From assembly GCF_028609865.1 (NCBI RefSeq), contig NZ_CP063194.1:1240001-1304000 (forward strand): a stretch of 64,000 nt of DNA, in the 5' to 3' direction. The notes under the pieces were generated by a model. It was not told where the DNA came from. It saw only the letters and a program-made list of their open reading frames with translations, and made no database searches. This document shows positions 8,064 through 15,973 of the stretch, piece after piece. Position numbers and translations under genes: made by a program. The DNA is from Corynebacterium jeddahense. GTDB lineage: Bacteria; Actinomycetota; Actinomycetes; Mycobacteriales; Mycobacteriaceae. Position 1 is the first letter of the stretch. Each line of letters begins with the position of its first letter.

Positions 8064-9821
8064 CTAGAGCGTCGCGCAGAAACCCCAGAACATATCGGAG
8101 GCCTTCTCCAGGTTCGCGCGGAACTCCTCCGGCTTCTCGGCGGTCTCGGTGTTCCAGGACACGCAGAACTCGCCGTCCTGCGGCAGCGGGGTGTAGGCGA
8201 TGCCGAAGCCTTCCGGCAGGGACGGGACGAACGAGTAGCGCACGACCTGGTCAGCGCCGCCGATCGAGGTGGTGGACAGGAAGTCGCGGCGCGCTGCGGT
8301 CGCGTCCTCGTCAGTGAAGAACGGCTCGTTGGCCGCGGCTTCCTCGTCGACGGTGGCCAGCATCTGGAAGTGGCGGTCGAAGCCGTTGCCGGACTTGCAG
8401 CGCTTCACCCAGCCGCGGTGCGCGTTGATCGCGGACTCCAGGTCCTCGCTAGTGGCCTTGCCAGCGACGAGCTTCTTGGCAAAGTTCACCGCTTCCGGGG
8501 TCGCGGCGCGCAGGCACTCGGTACGGCCGGCGCGGAACTCGCGCATATCCACCGCTTCGTAGACCGCGCGGACGCGGCCGTAGGTCAGCTCCTGCGCGAT
8601 CGACATGGTCAGCTGGGCGGACGCGTCGCGGGAGACCTTGAACGGCATCTCGGCCGGCTGCTTATGCGGCACGGTGATGATCTCCACGTCGAACTTATCG
8701 GCCTGCGCGAGCGTCTGGTCCAGCTCCTGCTGCAGCTTGGCGCCCAGCTCGTCGCTGATCTCCCAGATCAAAAACTGCGGCTCGATCTCGGTCAGCGTGT
8801 TCGAGGCCTCGGCGGGAAGTACCACGGACTGCATGCGCTTGATTGCGGTGACCAGGGTGGCGCCGTCCTGGCAGGAGTGCTCCACCTGCAGGCCGATCCA
8901 GTGGTCGCGCAGCGAGATCTGGTAGCTCATCGGCTTGTACAGCCATGCGCCGCGCGGTGCGAAGGTATCGCGCTTGAAGTGCTCGCGGTCGCCCGCCATC
9001 TCCGCGTCGACAATGTCGATGGTGAACAGCATGTTGGCAAGGCGGTCGTAAACCGCCCGGTTGTAGCCCAGCTCGAGCAGATCCGGCAACAGCTCCGCCA
9101 GGGCGCCCGAGCCGATGAGCGACGGAACGTTGAAGTCGAACGTGCCCTCCTCGGTCTGGCTGGCTGCAAGGATCTTCTCCAGCGCGTCCGCAATGGCCTT
9201 ATCGGAGGCGGGCTTACCCTCGTCGTCGCTGATCTGCAGGGCGAAGAACTGGCCGTTGCAGAACACGCCGATCTCGCGGTTGGTGGCATCGAGTTCGGTC
9301 TGGATGATGACGTCCTCGCCGGGCTCCGGGTGGCGGATCGCGCCGGCGTAGGGGAACCACTGGTTCATGGTGATCCGGTTGCCGCGGGCGTCCTGGTCCT
9401 CCGGGGTCTCCCCGGCGGCAGCCTGTAGGTGGATCGCGGCGGCGCGCTGGATGAACTCGACCGCGCGCCCCATGCCGACCGGCATGTCCTTGTCCGGCAG
9501 GTCAATCTGGAACAGCACGTTGGTGGACAACGCCAGCGGCTCGCGGACGGTGAGATAGCCCGCGTACCACTCGTTGTGCAGCCAGTTGACCCCCTGCTCC
9601 TCGCGCTCAGCGGCGCGCTCACGCAGCTTCGCGTCGAGCTCCGGGCCCTTTCCGGTGCGGAAGTCTTCCACGATGCCCTTGGCCCGCTCGAGCCGGTCGC
9701 CTTCGAGAACCGCCTCGAGCGCGTGCGAGTACGCGTCGAGCGAGTTGTCGAGTTCCGGGACGGGAAGCGGTTTCAGGTCGGTGGTTGCTGGGTGCGGTGC
9801 GATGGTCAGGGACGCCGCCAT
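8064..9821 (-). CDS. Choline/carnitine O-acyltransferase family protein
   Basis: A 585-residue member of a family best known from eukaryotes (carnitine acetyl-, octanoyl- and palmitoyltransferases), which moves acyl groups between CoA and carnitine or choline. The start LKPLPVPELDNSLDAYSHAL matches the family's N-terminal signature, the catalytic His is expected at residue 315 in VEHSCQDGATL, and EFRAGRTECLRAAT corresponds to the conserved R-G-R-T-E substrate-site stretch. No signal peptide is visible, so it is cytoplasmic. ATG at 9821 has GGAAGG upstream. It lies 68 bp behind the ABC ATPase gene, same direction, separated by a hairpin. Acyl acceptor and chain length cannot be read from the sequence. 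Confidence 0.85.
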   Translation of the reverse strand: MAASLTIAPHPATTDLKPLPVPELDNSLDAYSHALEAVLEGDRLERAKGIVEDFRTGKGPELDAKLRERAAEREEQGVNWLHNEWYAGYLTVREPLALSTNVLFQIDLPDKDMPVGMGRAVEFIQRAAAIHLQAAAGETPEDQDARGNRITMNQWFPYAGAIRHPEPGEDVIIQTELDATNREIGVFCNGQFFALQISDDEGKPASDKAIADALEKILAASQTEEGTFDFNVPSLIGSGALAELLPDLLELGYNRAVYDRLANMLFTIDIVDAEMAGDREHFKRDTFAPRGAWLYKPMSYQISLRDHWIGLQVEHSCQDGATLVTAIKRMQSVVLPAEASNTLTEIEPQFLIWEISDELGAKLQQELDQTLAQADKFDVEIITVPHKQPAEMPFKVSRDASAQLTMSIAQELTYGRVRAVYEAVDMREFRAGRTECLRAATPEAVNFAKKLVAGKATSEDLESAINAHRGWVKRCKSGNGFDRHFQMLATVDEEAAANEPFFTDEDATAARRDFLSTTSIGGADQVVRYSFVPSLPEGFGIAYTPLPQDGEFCVSWNTETAEKPEEFRANLEKASDMFWGFCATL

Positions 9822-9834
9822 TTCTCTGCCTTCC

Positions 9835-9868
9835 GTAGGTAGTCGTGGTCAGCACCAAGACTACCTAC
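9835..9868 (-). other. Hairpin between ABC ATPase and acyltransferase genes
   Basis: Perfect 10-bp inverted repeat GTAGGTAGTC / GACTACCTAC with a 14-nt loop, ending just before the ribosome binding site of the acyltransferase gene. No T-run follows, so it could be a weak terminator, an RNA stabiliser or a protein site. Confidence 0.5.
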
Positions 9869-9889
9869 TAAATGGCAGGTGAGCAGGCC

Positions 9890-11545
9890 TTATAGTTCGG
9901 GAATGTTGGCCAACAGCTCGCGGGTGTACTCGTGCTGCGGGTTTTCCAAGACCTCGTCTGTTGGGCCCTCGTCAACAATCGCGCCCTTGTTCAGCACCGC
10001 GACGCGCGTGGCGGTGTGGCGGGCCAGCGCGATGTTGTGGGTGACAAAGAGCATCGACAGCCCGCGCTCCTGGCGCAGCTCCGCCAACAGGCTCAAGATG
10101 GAGGCCTGCACTGAGACGTCCAGCGCCGAGGTGATCTCGTCGCACACCAGCACGCTCGGCGCGTTGACCAGCGCGCGGCCGATCGCGGCGCGCTGGCGCT
10201 CGCCGCCGGAGAGATCGCCCGGGCGGCGATCGTAGAAGCTGCGGTCGAGCTGCACCGCCTCCAAGACTTCCTCGATTGCGGCGCGCTGCTCGGAGCGCGA
10301 CAGCTTGCCCGACATCTGCAGCGGCACCGACAGGGACTCGCCGATGGTGCGCCGCGGGTTCAACGACGAGAACGGGGACTGGAAGATGTACTGGATGTCC
10401 TGGCGCTGTTCCACGGTGCGCTGACGGCTGCCGTGCTCGAGTACCTCGCCGCGCAAGGCGACCTCGCCGGTGTAATCCGGGTTCAGCCCCGCAATCGAGC
10501 GGGCGAGCGTGGTCTTGCCGGAGCCGGACTCGCCGAGCAGCAGGATCGACTCGCCTTCATCTAGAGACAGGTTGATGCCGTGGAGCACCTTGTTGTCCCC
10601 GTAAGCCATCTCCAGGTTGCGCACGTCCAAAAGCGGGGCGGACTCCAAGGTTTCGCCGCCGAACGGCTGCGGGCGGCCGTGCCCGGTTATGTCCTTTCTG
10701 CCCTGCAGGTCCGGGATCGAGGCCAGGAGCTTCTTGGTGTAGGGGTGCTCCGCCTCGTAGAGGACGGTTTCCACGGGGCCTTCCTCGACGATGTCGCCGC
10801 GCAGCATCACCACGACGCGGTCGGCAAGTTCTGCGACGACCGCCAGGTCGTGCGTGATGTAAAGCGAGGCCACGTCGTTGCGCTCGGTCATCGAACGCAC
10901 CGTTTCCAGCACGTGCGCCTGCGTGGACACGTCCAGGCCAGTGGTCGGCTCATCCAGGACCAGCACATCCGGGTACATCGCAAACGCCATGGCGATGCCG
11001 ACGCGCTGCTGCTGGCCGCCCGAAAGCTGGTGCGGCCAGCGCGCGAGGTACTCGTCGGTATCCGGCAGGTCGACGTCGCGCATGACCTCGCGGACGCGCT
11101 CGGTGGCGTCGCCGTCGAAGCCGTGGATGCCCAGCACCTCGTGGATCTGGGCTCCGATGCGCATCGTGGGGTTCAAACTGAGCGCCGGGTCCTGCGGGAC
11201 GTAGGCCACACGCGCCCCGCGCAGGGAGCGCAGGCCGTCCTCGTCAAGCCCGAGCACGTCGATGGTCTCGCCGTCGTGGGTGTGGAGGGTCACGGAGCCG
11301 TCGTAAAGCGAAAGTCCCGGGCGGAAGTGCCCCATTGCGGCCAGGCCCGCGGTGGTCTTGCCGGAGCCGGACTCGCCGACCAGGCCGACAATCTCGCCGC
11401 GGTGCAGGTCGAAATCGATGCCGTGGAGGATCTCCGTGCCGTCGAGGGTGCCCAGGCGCAGGTTGCGCACCTCGAGCACGGTCTCGCGGGGTGTATCTTG
11501 CCCGCCGGGATTAAGGGTTGCGCCGGGGCGGTAAGCGGTGGTCAT
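9890..11545 (-). CDS. Peptide-type ABC transporter, double ATP-binding subunit (DppD-DppF fusion)
   Basis: A 551-residue protein with two complete ABC ATPase domains in one chain. Domain 1 (about 25-275) has Walker A GLVGESGSGKTTAGL, signature LSGGQQQRVGIA and Walker [13 protein letters not shown]; domain 2 (about 305-551) has LLLGESGSGKTTLAR, LSGGERQRAAIG and VLVCDEITSALD. Separate OppD/OppF subunits are the rule in many bacteria, but fused forms are common in actinobacteria. It energises uptake through the two permeases encoded just upstream; its ATG overlaps the stop of the second permease (TGATG). Transported compound (oligopeptide, nickel or other) cannot be decided from sequence. Confidence 0.92.
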   Translation of the reverse strand: MTTAYRPGATLNPGGQDTPRETVLEVRNLRLGTLDGTEILHGIDFDLHRGEIVGLVGESGSGKTTAGLAAMGHFRPGLSLYDGSVTLHTHDGETIDVLGLDEDGLRSLRGARVAYVPQDPALSLNPTMRIGAQIHEVLGIHGFDGDATERVREVMRDVDLPDTDEYLARWPHQLSGGQQQRVGIAMAFAMYPDVLVLDEPTTGLDVSTQAHVLETVRSMTERNDVASLYITHDLAVVAELADRVVVMLRGDIVEEGPVETVLYEAEHPYTKKLLASIPDLQGRKDITGHGRPQPFGGETLESAPLLDVRNLEMAYGDNKVLHGINLSLDEGESILLLGESGSGKTTLARSIAGLNPDYTGEVALRGEVLEHGSRQRTVEQRQDIQYIFQSPFSSLNPRRTIGESLSVPLQMSGKLSRSEQRAAIEEVLEAVQLDRSFYDRRPGDLSGGERQRAAIGRALVNAPSVLVCDEITSALDVSVQASILSLLAELRQERGLSMLFVTHNIALARHTATRVAVLNKGAIVDEGPTDEVLENPQHEYTRELLANIPEL

Positions 11546-12519
11546 CAGCGGGTCTCCTTCACCGGTGCGTCGTGGCGGATGGGTTCGGTCTTCGGCTTCT
11601 GCTCACCGACAACGCCGCCGGTGCGCTTGACCGGCATTGCGGTGGTCGCGGTGGCGCGCGCGGTGGCGTCGGCGAGCAGGTTGGTGCCGATGGTCAAAAA
11701 CGCGATCGCGATAACCGGCAGCAGCACGCCCCACGGCTGGATGGACAGGGCGATGCGGTTCTCATTGATCATCAAGCCCCAGTCCGCGGTCGGCGGCTGG
11801 ATGCCCAAGCCCAAGAACGACAGCGAAGCGATGGAGCCGATCGAGTACGTCAGGCGCAGGCCGGCCTCGACGGCGAGCGGGCCGGTGATGTTCGGCAGGA
11901 TCTCCTGGACCAGGATCTTCCAGTGCGGCACGGAGTACATCTGGGCGGCGCGGATGTAATCCTCGTTGGTCACGTCCAGCGTGGCTGCGCGGGCGACACG
12001 TGCGATGCGCGGCGCGTGGGTAAGCCCAATGACCAGCACGAGCACCGTCGCGGACGGGCCGAAGATCACGATGGCCAGCATAGCGAAGATAAGCTGCGGG
12101 AACGCGAGGATGACGTCGTTTAAGCGCATGAGCACCGAGTCGGTCGCCCCGCCCGCGTAGCCGGCGATCATGCCGATGATCGTGCCGACGATCATGCCGA
12201 GCAGCGTGGCCAGAAACGCCGTGACGAGCAGGACCAGGCCGCCGGCGACGAAGCGGGAGAGCACGGAACGGCCCAGGTTGTCGGTGCCGAACGGGCCGGT
12301 ATCGCTAAACGGCAGGCCGATGAACTCGGTGGTGGAGTAGCCGGTCAGCGGTTCGGCGAAGAAGTAGCCAACCAGGGTGAGCAGCAGGATCACGCCGGTG
12401 ATGATCATGCCGACCTTGCCCTCCGGCTGCGCCCAGATGCGGCTCATGATCGGGGCCGGTTTGGAGGCGGACGCCTTGAGCTCGTCTCTGGCTTGCTGGG
12501 TGTTTTCAGGAGTAGTCAT
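11545..12519 (-). CDS. Peptide-type ABC transporter permease (DppC-like)
   Basis: A 324-residue inner membrane subunit with an N-terminal helix around 30-50 and five further helices. The DppC hallmarks are PFGTDNLGRSVLSRFVAG after helix 1 and the cytoplasmic EAA loop EDYIRAAQMYSVPHWKILVQEILPN, followed by SFLGLGIQPPTADWG. The N-terminal 25 and C-terminal 40 residues are hydrophilic. ATG 12519 overlaps the stop of the upstream permease by 4 bp, indicating translational coupling in the operon. Confidence 0.92.
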   Translation of the reverse strand: MTTPENTQQARDELKASASKPAPIMSRIWAQPEGKVGMIITGVILLLTLVGYFFAEPLTGYSTTEFIGLPFSDTGPFGTDNLGRSVLSRFVAGGLVLLVTAFLATLLGMIVGTIIGMIAGYAGGATDSVLMRLNDVILAFPQLIFAMLAIVIFGPSATVLVLVIGLTHAPRIARVARAATLDVTNEDYIRAAQMYSVPHWKILVQEILPNITGPLAVEAGLRLTYSIGSIASLSFLGLGIQPPTADWGLMINENRIALSIQPWGVLLPVIAIAFLTIGTNLLADATARATATTAMPVKRTGGVVGEQKPKTEPIRHDAPVKETR

Positions 12520-13466
12520 GAGTTGCTCCTTAACTTCGGGTTGGCCAGGATGCCGATGATGTCGGCGAGGAGATTCACCACCACGTAGACCGCGGCGATA
12601 AGCAGGGAGACGGCCTGGACGACTTGGACGTCGCGGTAGTTCACCGCGTCGATTAAAGCCACGCCGAGGCCGGGGTAGCGGAAAAGGTACTCGACGACCA
12701 CGATGCCGCCGGCGAGCCACGCCAGCTGGATCGCCACCACCTGCGCGATCGGGCCAACAGCGTGCGGCAGCGCGTGGCCGAAGATCACGCGGCGCTCCGG
12801 CACACCCTTCAGCCGCGCCATCTCGACGTAGCCGGAGTCGAGCGTTTCGATCATCGTCGCGCGCGTCATGCGCGCGATGTACGGGCTGACCACCAGCGTG
12901 AGCGTCAACGTGGGCAGCACGAGCTGGGAGGGGTACTCCCACACGTGGCTGCCCGGCGGGTTCATCGTCACCGCCGGCAGCACCTGGAAGACCGAGGTGG
13001 CGAACAGGGTGATCAGCGCAATACCGATGACGAATTCCGGCATCGCCGCCAAGATCAGCGTGATCCACGTGATCGTGGTGTCGCGCTTGTAGCCGCGCCA
13101 CCAGGCGGAGTAGATACCCACGAAGATGCCCAGCGGGATGGAGAACAGCGCGGCGAGCGCCATGAGCACCAGCGAGTTGACCAGCGGCTCGCCCAAGAGG
13201 TCAGAGACCGGCCCGCCGGTGGATGTGGAGGTGCCGAAGTCGCCGGCGAACACGCCGCCGAGCCAGAGGAAGTAGCGCTCCACCGGCGGCTTGTCCAGGT
13301 TCATCTCGGCCTCGAGCGCCGCGATGCGCTCCGGGGTGGCCTGCTGGCCCAGGATCGCCTCGGCGGGAGAGCCGGGCAGCAGGAGCGTGGCGCAGAAAAT
13401 GATGATGGACACGGCGAAGAGGATGAAGATGCTCACCGCGAGTCTGCGAAGAATGAACTTTCCCAT
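12516..13466 (-). CDS. Peptide-type ABC transporter permease (DppB-like)
   Basis: A 316-residue membrane subunit of the DppB type: first helix in FILRRLAVSIFILFAVSIII, a large outside loop with LPGSPAEAILGQQATPERIAAL, and the EAA loop near SGYVEMARLKGVPERRVIFGHALPHA. Together with the DppC-like protein it forms the channel. It begins 6 bp after the stop of the binding-protein gene. Confidence 0.92.
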   Translation of the reverse strand: MGKFILRRLAVSIFILFAVSIIIFCATLLLPGSPAEAILGQQATPERIAALEAEMNLDKPPVERYFLWLGGVFAGDFGTSTSTGGPVSDLLGEPLVNSLVLMALAALFSIPLGIFVGIYSAWWRGYKRDTTITWITLILAAMPEFVIGIALITLFATSVFQVLPAVTMNPPGSHVWEYPSQLVLPTLTLTLVVSPYIARMTRATMIETLDSGYVEMARLKGVPERRVIFGHALPHAVGPIAQVVAIQLAWLAGGIVVVEYLFRYPGLGVALIDAVNYRDVQVVQAVSLLIAAVYVVVNLLADIIGILANPKLRSNS

Positions 13467-13472
13467 CGTTGG

Positions 13473-15029
13473 TTAAACCTCCGCAATCCAAACTTTTTCG
13501 AACATGGCTTGGCCTAGCGGCATGCCGCCAGGGTGGGGGCCCAGGCCGACCACGTAGTTGTGGTACGCGTCAATCTGGTTGGCAAAGCCCCAGACGATGT
13601 AGCCGCCTTCGTCGTATAGCTCGCGCTGCAGCTCGCGGATCATCTGGCCGCGCTGTTGCTCGTCGACGATCGTGCGGGCCTCGTTCGCCTTGGCGGTGAA
13701 CTCCGGGTCGTCCCAGTGCGTCTCGTTGAACGGGGAGTCCGCGGTGGCACACTGGTTGACCTGCTGCAAGAAGTTGCGCGTGTAGTAGAAGGTCAGCGCG
13801 AACGGGTACTCGAGGTAGTTGCCGTCGGCGAAGAACGTCGAGGAGTCGACCTGTTCGATCTTGACCCGGATGCCGGCGGGGCGTGCCTGCTCGGCGAACA
13901 CCTGCGCGGAGCGGATCGCGCCGGTCTGGATCTCGGCGGCGGCGAGCGTGACGTCGATACCGTCGGGATAGCCCGCCTCCGCGAGCAATCGCTTGGCTTC
14001 CTCGATGTTCTGCTCGCGCTGCGGGAAGTCGTGCGGGTAGGTGGGGTCGTAGATGGCGAACATGTCGTTGCCGATCTGCCCTTCGCCCGAGTAGACCTGA
14101 TCCACCAGCTGCTGGCGGTTGGCCGCAAGCCGCATCGCCTGGCGCACGCGCACGTCGTCGAAGGGTTCGACGTCGACGCGCATGGTCAGCGGCAGCCACA
14201 TGCCGGTCTCGGAGTCGAGGATGTTCAGTCGTGGATCGGATTCGATGACGCGCGCCAGCGAGTGGTTCAGGCTACCGATCGCATCCACCTGGGAGGACAA
14301 AAGCGCGTTGAGCATCGCGTCCTCCTCCTGGAAGTCGATGAGCTCGAGGCGCTCAAGGTAGGGCGCGCCACCCCAGAAGTTGTCGTTGCGTACCAGCACG
14401 GTGGATTGGCCGGGGGAGAAGTACTCCAGCTTGAACGGGCCCGCGCCGATCGGGTTTTTGGGGTCGTAGCCCTCCGGCACGATGCCTATCTGGTACTCGG
14501 CGAGCGAGTCGACGAGCGTCGCATCGGGGGTGGAAAGGAAGATTTTGAGCCTTTGCTTATCGACGACTTCCATCGACGCGATGTGGTTAATCGAGGCCGC
14601 ACCGGACTTCGGATCGTCCGGGTCCTTGATGCGGTTGAGCGAGAAGATGACGTCCTCGGGGCGCACAGGCGAGCCGTCGGAAAACAGCGCGCCCTCGCGC
14701 AGGGTGATGGTCCACTCGTCGGCGGAGTCGTTCGGCTCGATGGCCGTGGCCAGGCGGTACTGCAGCTCGTAGTTCTCGTCGCGGCGGGCGAGCGCGTCGT
14801 ACATGTTGATCAGGCGCGCGCCGTCGGACTGGCTGGCGGGGATGTGCGCGTCGATCGTGTCGGTAGCGGACCCGCCGACGAGTCCCACGCGCAGGGTGCC
14901 GCCGGAACGCGGCGGGCCGGAGGTGTCGACCTGCTCGACCGGGGCTTCGCCCGAGCACGAGGTCAACGCGAAGGCTGCACCGCCAAGCGCGGTGGCCTGC
15001 AACAGTTGGCGTCTGGTGAGTTGAAGCAT
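13473..15029 (-). CDS. Peptide-type ABC transporter substrate-binding Tat lipoprotein
   Basis: A 518-residue family 5 solute-binding protein. The N-terminus TRRQLLQATALGGAAFALTSC has a twin-arginine pair and a lipobox ending in Cys, so it is predicted to be folded inside, exported by Tat and lipid-anchored outside the membrane. SBP family 5 features include WTITLREGALFSDGSPVRPEDV and LKIFLSTPDATL. The open frame extends to 15350 but ATG 15029 has a strong site AGGAAAGGGA and directly precedes the signal, so it is the start. It follows the XRE-TetR regulator by 17 bp and is the second gene of the operon. Confidence 0.93.
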   Translation of the reverse strand: MLQLTRRQLLQATALGGAAFALTSCSGEAPVEQVDTSGPPRSGGTLRVGLVGGSATDTIDAHIPASQSDGARLINMYDALARRDENYELQYRLATAIEPNDSADEWTITLREGALFSDGSPVRPEDVIFSLNRIKDPDDPKSGAASINHIASMEVVDKQRLKIFLSTPDATLVDSLAEYQIGIVPEGYDPKNPIGAGPFKLEYFSPGQSTVLVRNDNFWGGAPYLERLELIDFQEEDAMLNALLSSQVDAIGSLNHSLARVIESDPRLNILDSETGMWLPLTMRVDVEPFDDVRVRQAMRLAANRQQLVDQVYSGEGQIGNDMFAIYDPTYPHDFPQREQNIEEAKRLLAEAGYPDGIDVTLAAAEIQTGAIRSAQVFAEQARPAGIRVKIEQVDSSTFFADGNYLEYPFALTFYYTRNFLQQVNQCATADSPFNETHWDDPEFTAKANEARTIVDEQQRGQMIRELQRELYDEGGYIVWGFANQIDAYHNYVVGLGPHPGGMPLGQAMFEKVWIAEV

Positions 15030-15046
15030 GTTGAGCTGTCCCTTTC

Positions 15047-15898
15047 CTAATAAGCCGCCGCGGGCTGCTCCTGTGGAAGCAGCCAGGTTCGCAGGTAGGC
15101 GGTGACGGCGTCGCGGGCTTGCTGGGCGGTGAGCACGCCAGAAAGCATGCGTACGCCAAACCCGTCGAGCATCGCGGTGACCGCGTTGACCATGTCCTCC
15201 GGGTTGCCCTGGTAGAACCGGCCTGCGGCGATGCCGTCCTCGACGATGTCGCGAAGCCCCTGCTGCCACTGGGCGTAGGCGGCCGCGGTGGCCTGCTGTG
15301 CGTCGGAAAACGCGAGTGCGGAGGCCCAGAACTGCGCCCAGGTGGTCCACTCGCGCATGGATTCCGGGGAGCCGTCGAGCTGCACTTCGGCGAAGCGGAG
15401 CAGGCGTTCGGCCGGGTCAGCGATGTCGTGAACGAACGCTCGTCGCAGAGCAGCCCGCTGCACGCACACGCCGAGCGTTTCGATAAACACGTCGTTCTTG
15501 GCCGGGAAGTAGTAGTGCACCGCCGAAGTAGACATGCCCGCCGCGGCGGCGATGTCCGCGACGGTGACGGCGTGGTATCCGCGGGCCGTAAATAGTGGCC
15601 AGGCGGCGTCAACGATGTGGCGCTTGCGGCGGGCGTGCTCCTCCCCGCTGGTGCGGGGGTTGGGGTGCGCCTGCTCGTCGGAGCCCGGGTAGGTCGGCGG
15701 GGATTGCAGGCACTCCGCGTCCACGCCGGTGATCTCGGCGAGACGGCGCAGCTCCTCGGGGTTGAACTTGCGCACCCCAGACAGCGACTTGGACAGCTTG
15801 CTCGCGTCGATGCCGAGTGCCGCCGCCACGTCGCGGTGCTTCAAGCCCGCGGCCTGGATTGCGGCGCGCGCGGTGAAATGGGGTTGGGACGAAACCAT
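15047..15898 (-). CDS. Transcriptional regulator with N-terminal XRE-like HTH fused to TetR domain
   Basis: A 283-residue regulator with two DNA-binding parts. Residues about 9-63 (AAIQAAGLKHRDVAAALGID, KLSKSLSGVRKFNPEELRRL) look like an XRE/Cro HTH; residues about 90-135 (RRKRHIVDAAWPLFTARGYH, VADIAAAAGMSTSAVHYYFP) are a standard TetR HTH, followed by a helical ligand-binding domain. TetR proteins normally start directly with their own HTH, so the extra 80 residues are unusual. It is the first gene of the ABC operon and has palindromes over its start codon and promoter zone, which suggests it controls its own operon. Ligand unknown. Confidence 0.88.
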   Translation of the reverse strand: MVSSQPHFTARAAIQAAGLKHRDVAAALGIDASKLSKSLSGVRKFNPEELRRLAEITGVDAECLQSPPTYPGSDEQAHPNPRTSGEEHARRKRHIVDAAWPLFTARGYHAVTVADIAAAAGMSTSAVHYYFPAKNDVFIETLGVCVQRAALRRAFVHDIADPAERLLRFAEVQLDGSPESMREWTTWAQFWASALAFSDAQQATAAAYAQWQQGLRDIVEDGIAAGRFYQGNPEDMVNAVTAMLDGFGVRMLSGVLTAQQARDAVTAYLRTWLLPQEQPAAAY

Positions 15899-15913
15899 AC
15901 GTAAACCGTATGG
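15895..15913. promoter_or_regulatory. Palindrome over the XRE-TetR start codon
   Basis: Perfect 7-bp arms CCATACG / CGTATGG with 5-bp spacer TAAAC; the left arm contains the ATG (complement). A likely autoregulatory operator, by position. Confidence 0.5.
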
Positions 15914-15934
15914 TCAGCTGTGAACGATCGCAAC

Positions 15935-15959
15935 AGTTTGACTGATTTGTAGTCAAACT
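15935..15959. promoter_or_regulatory. Long palindrome upstream of the XRE-TetR operon
   Basis: Perfect 9-bp arms AGTTTGACT / AGTCAAACT with a 7-bp spacer, flanked by direct copies of ATCGCAA (near 15927 and 15960). On the minus strand it includes TTGACT, a consensus-like -35. It sits in the only gap between the hydrolase gene end and the regulator gene, so it is the best operator candidate for the tetR-ABC operon. Confidence 0.6.
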
Positions 15960-15973
15960 ATCGCAATTTTCCC

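Noticed and set aside
13473-15350. Extended start for the binding protein to 15350
   Set aside because: It would bury the Tat lipoprotein signal and overlap the XRE-TetR gene; ATG 15029 has a strong ribosome binding site.
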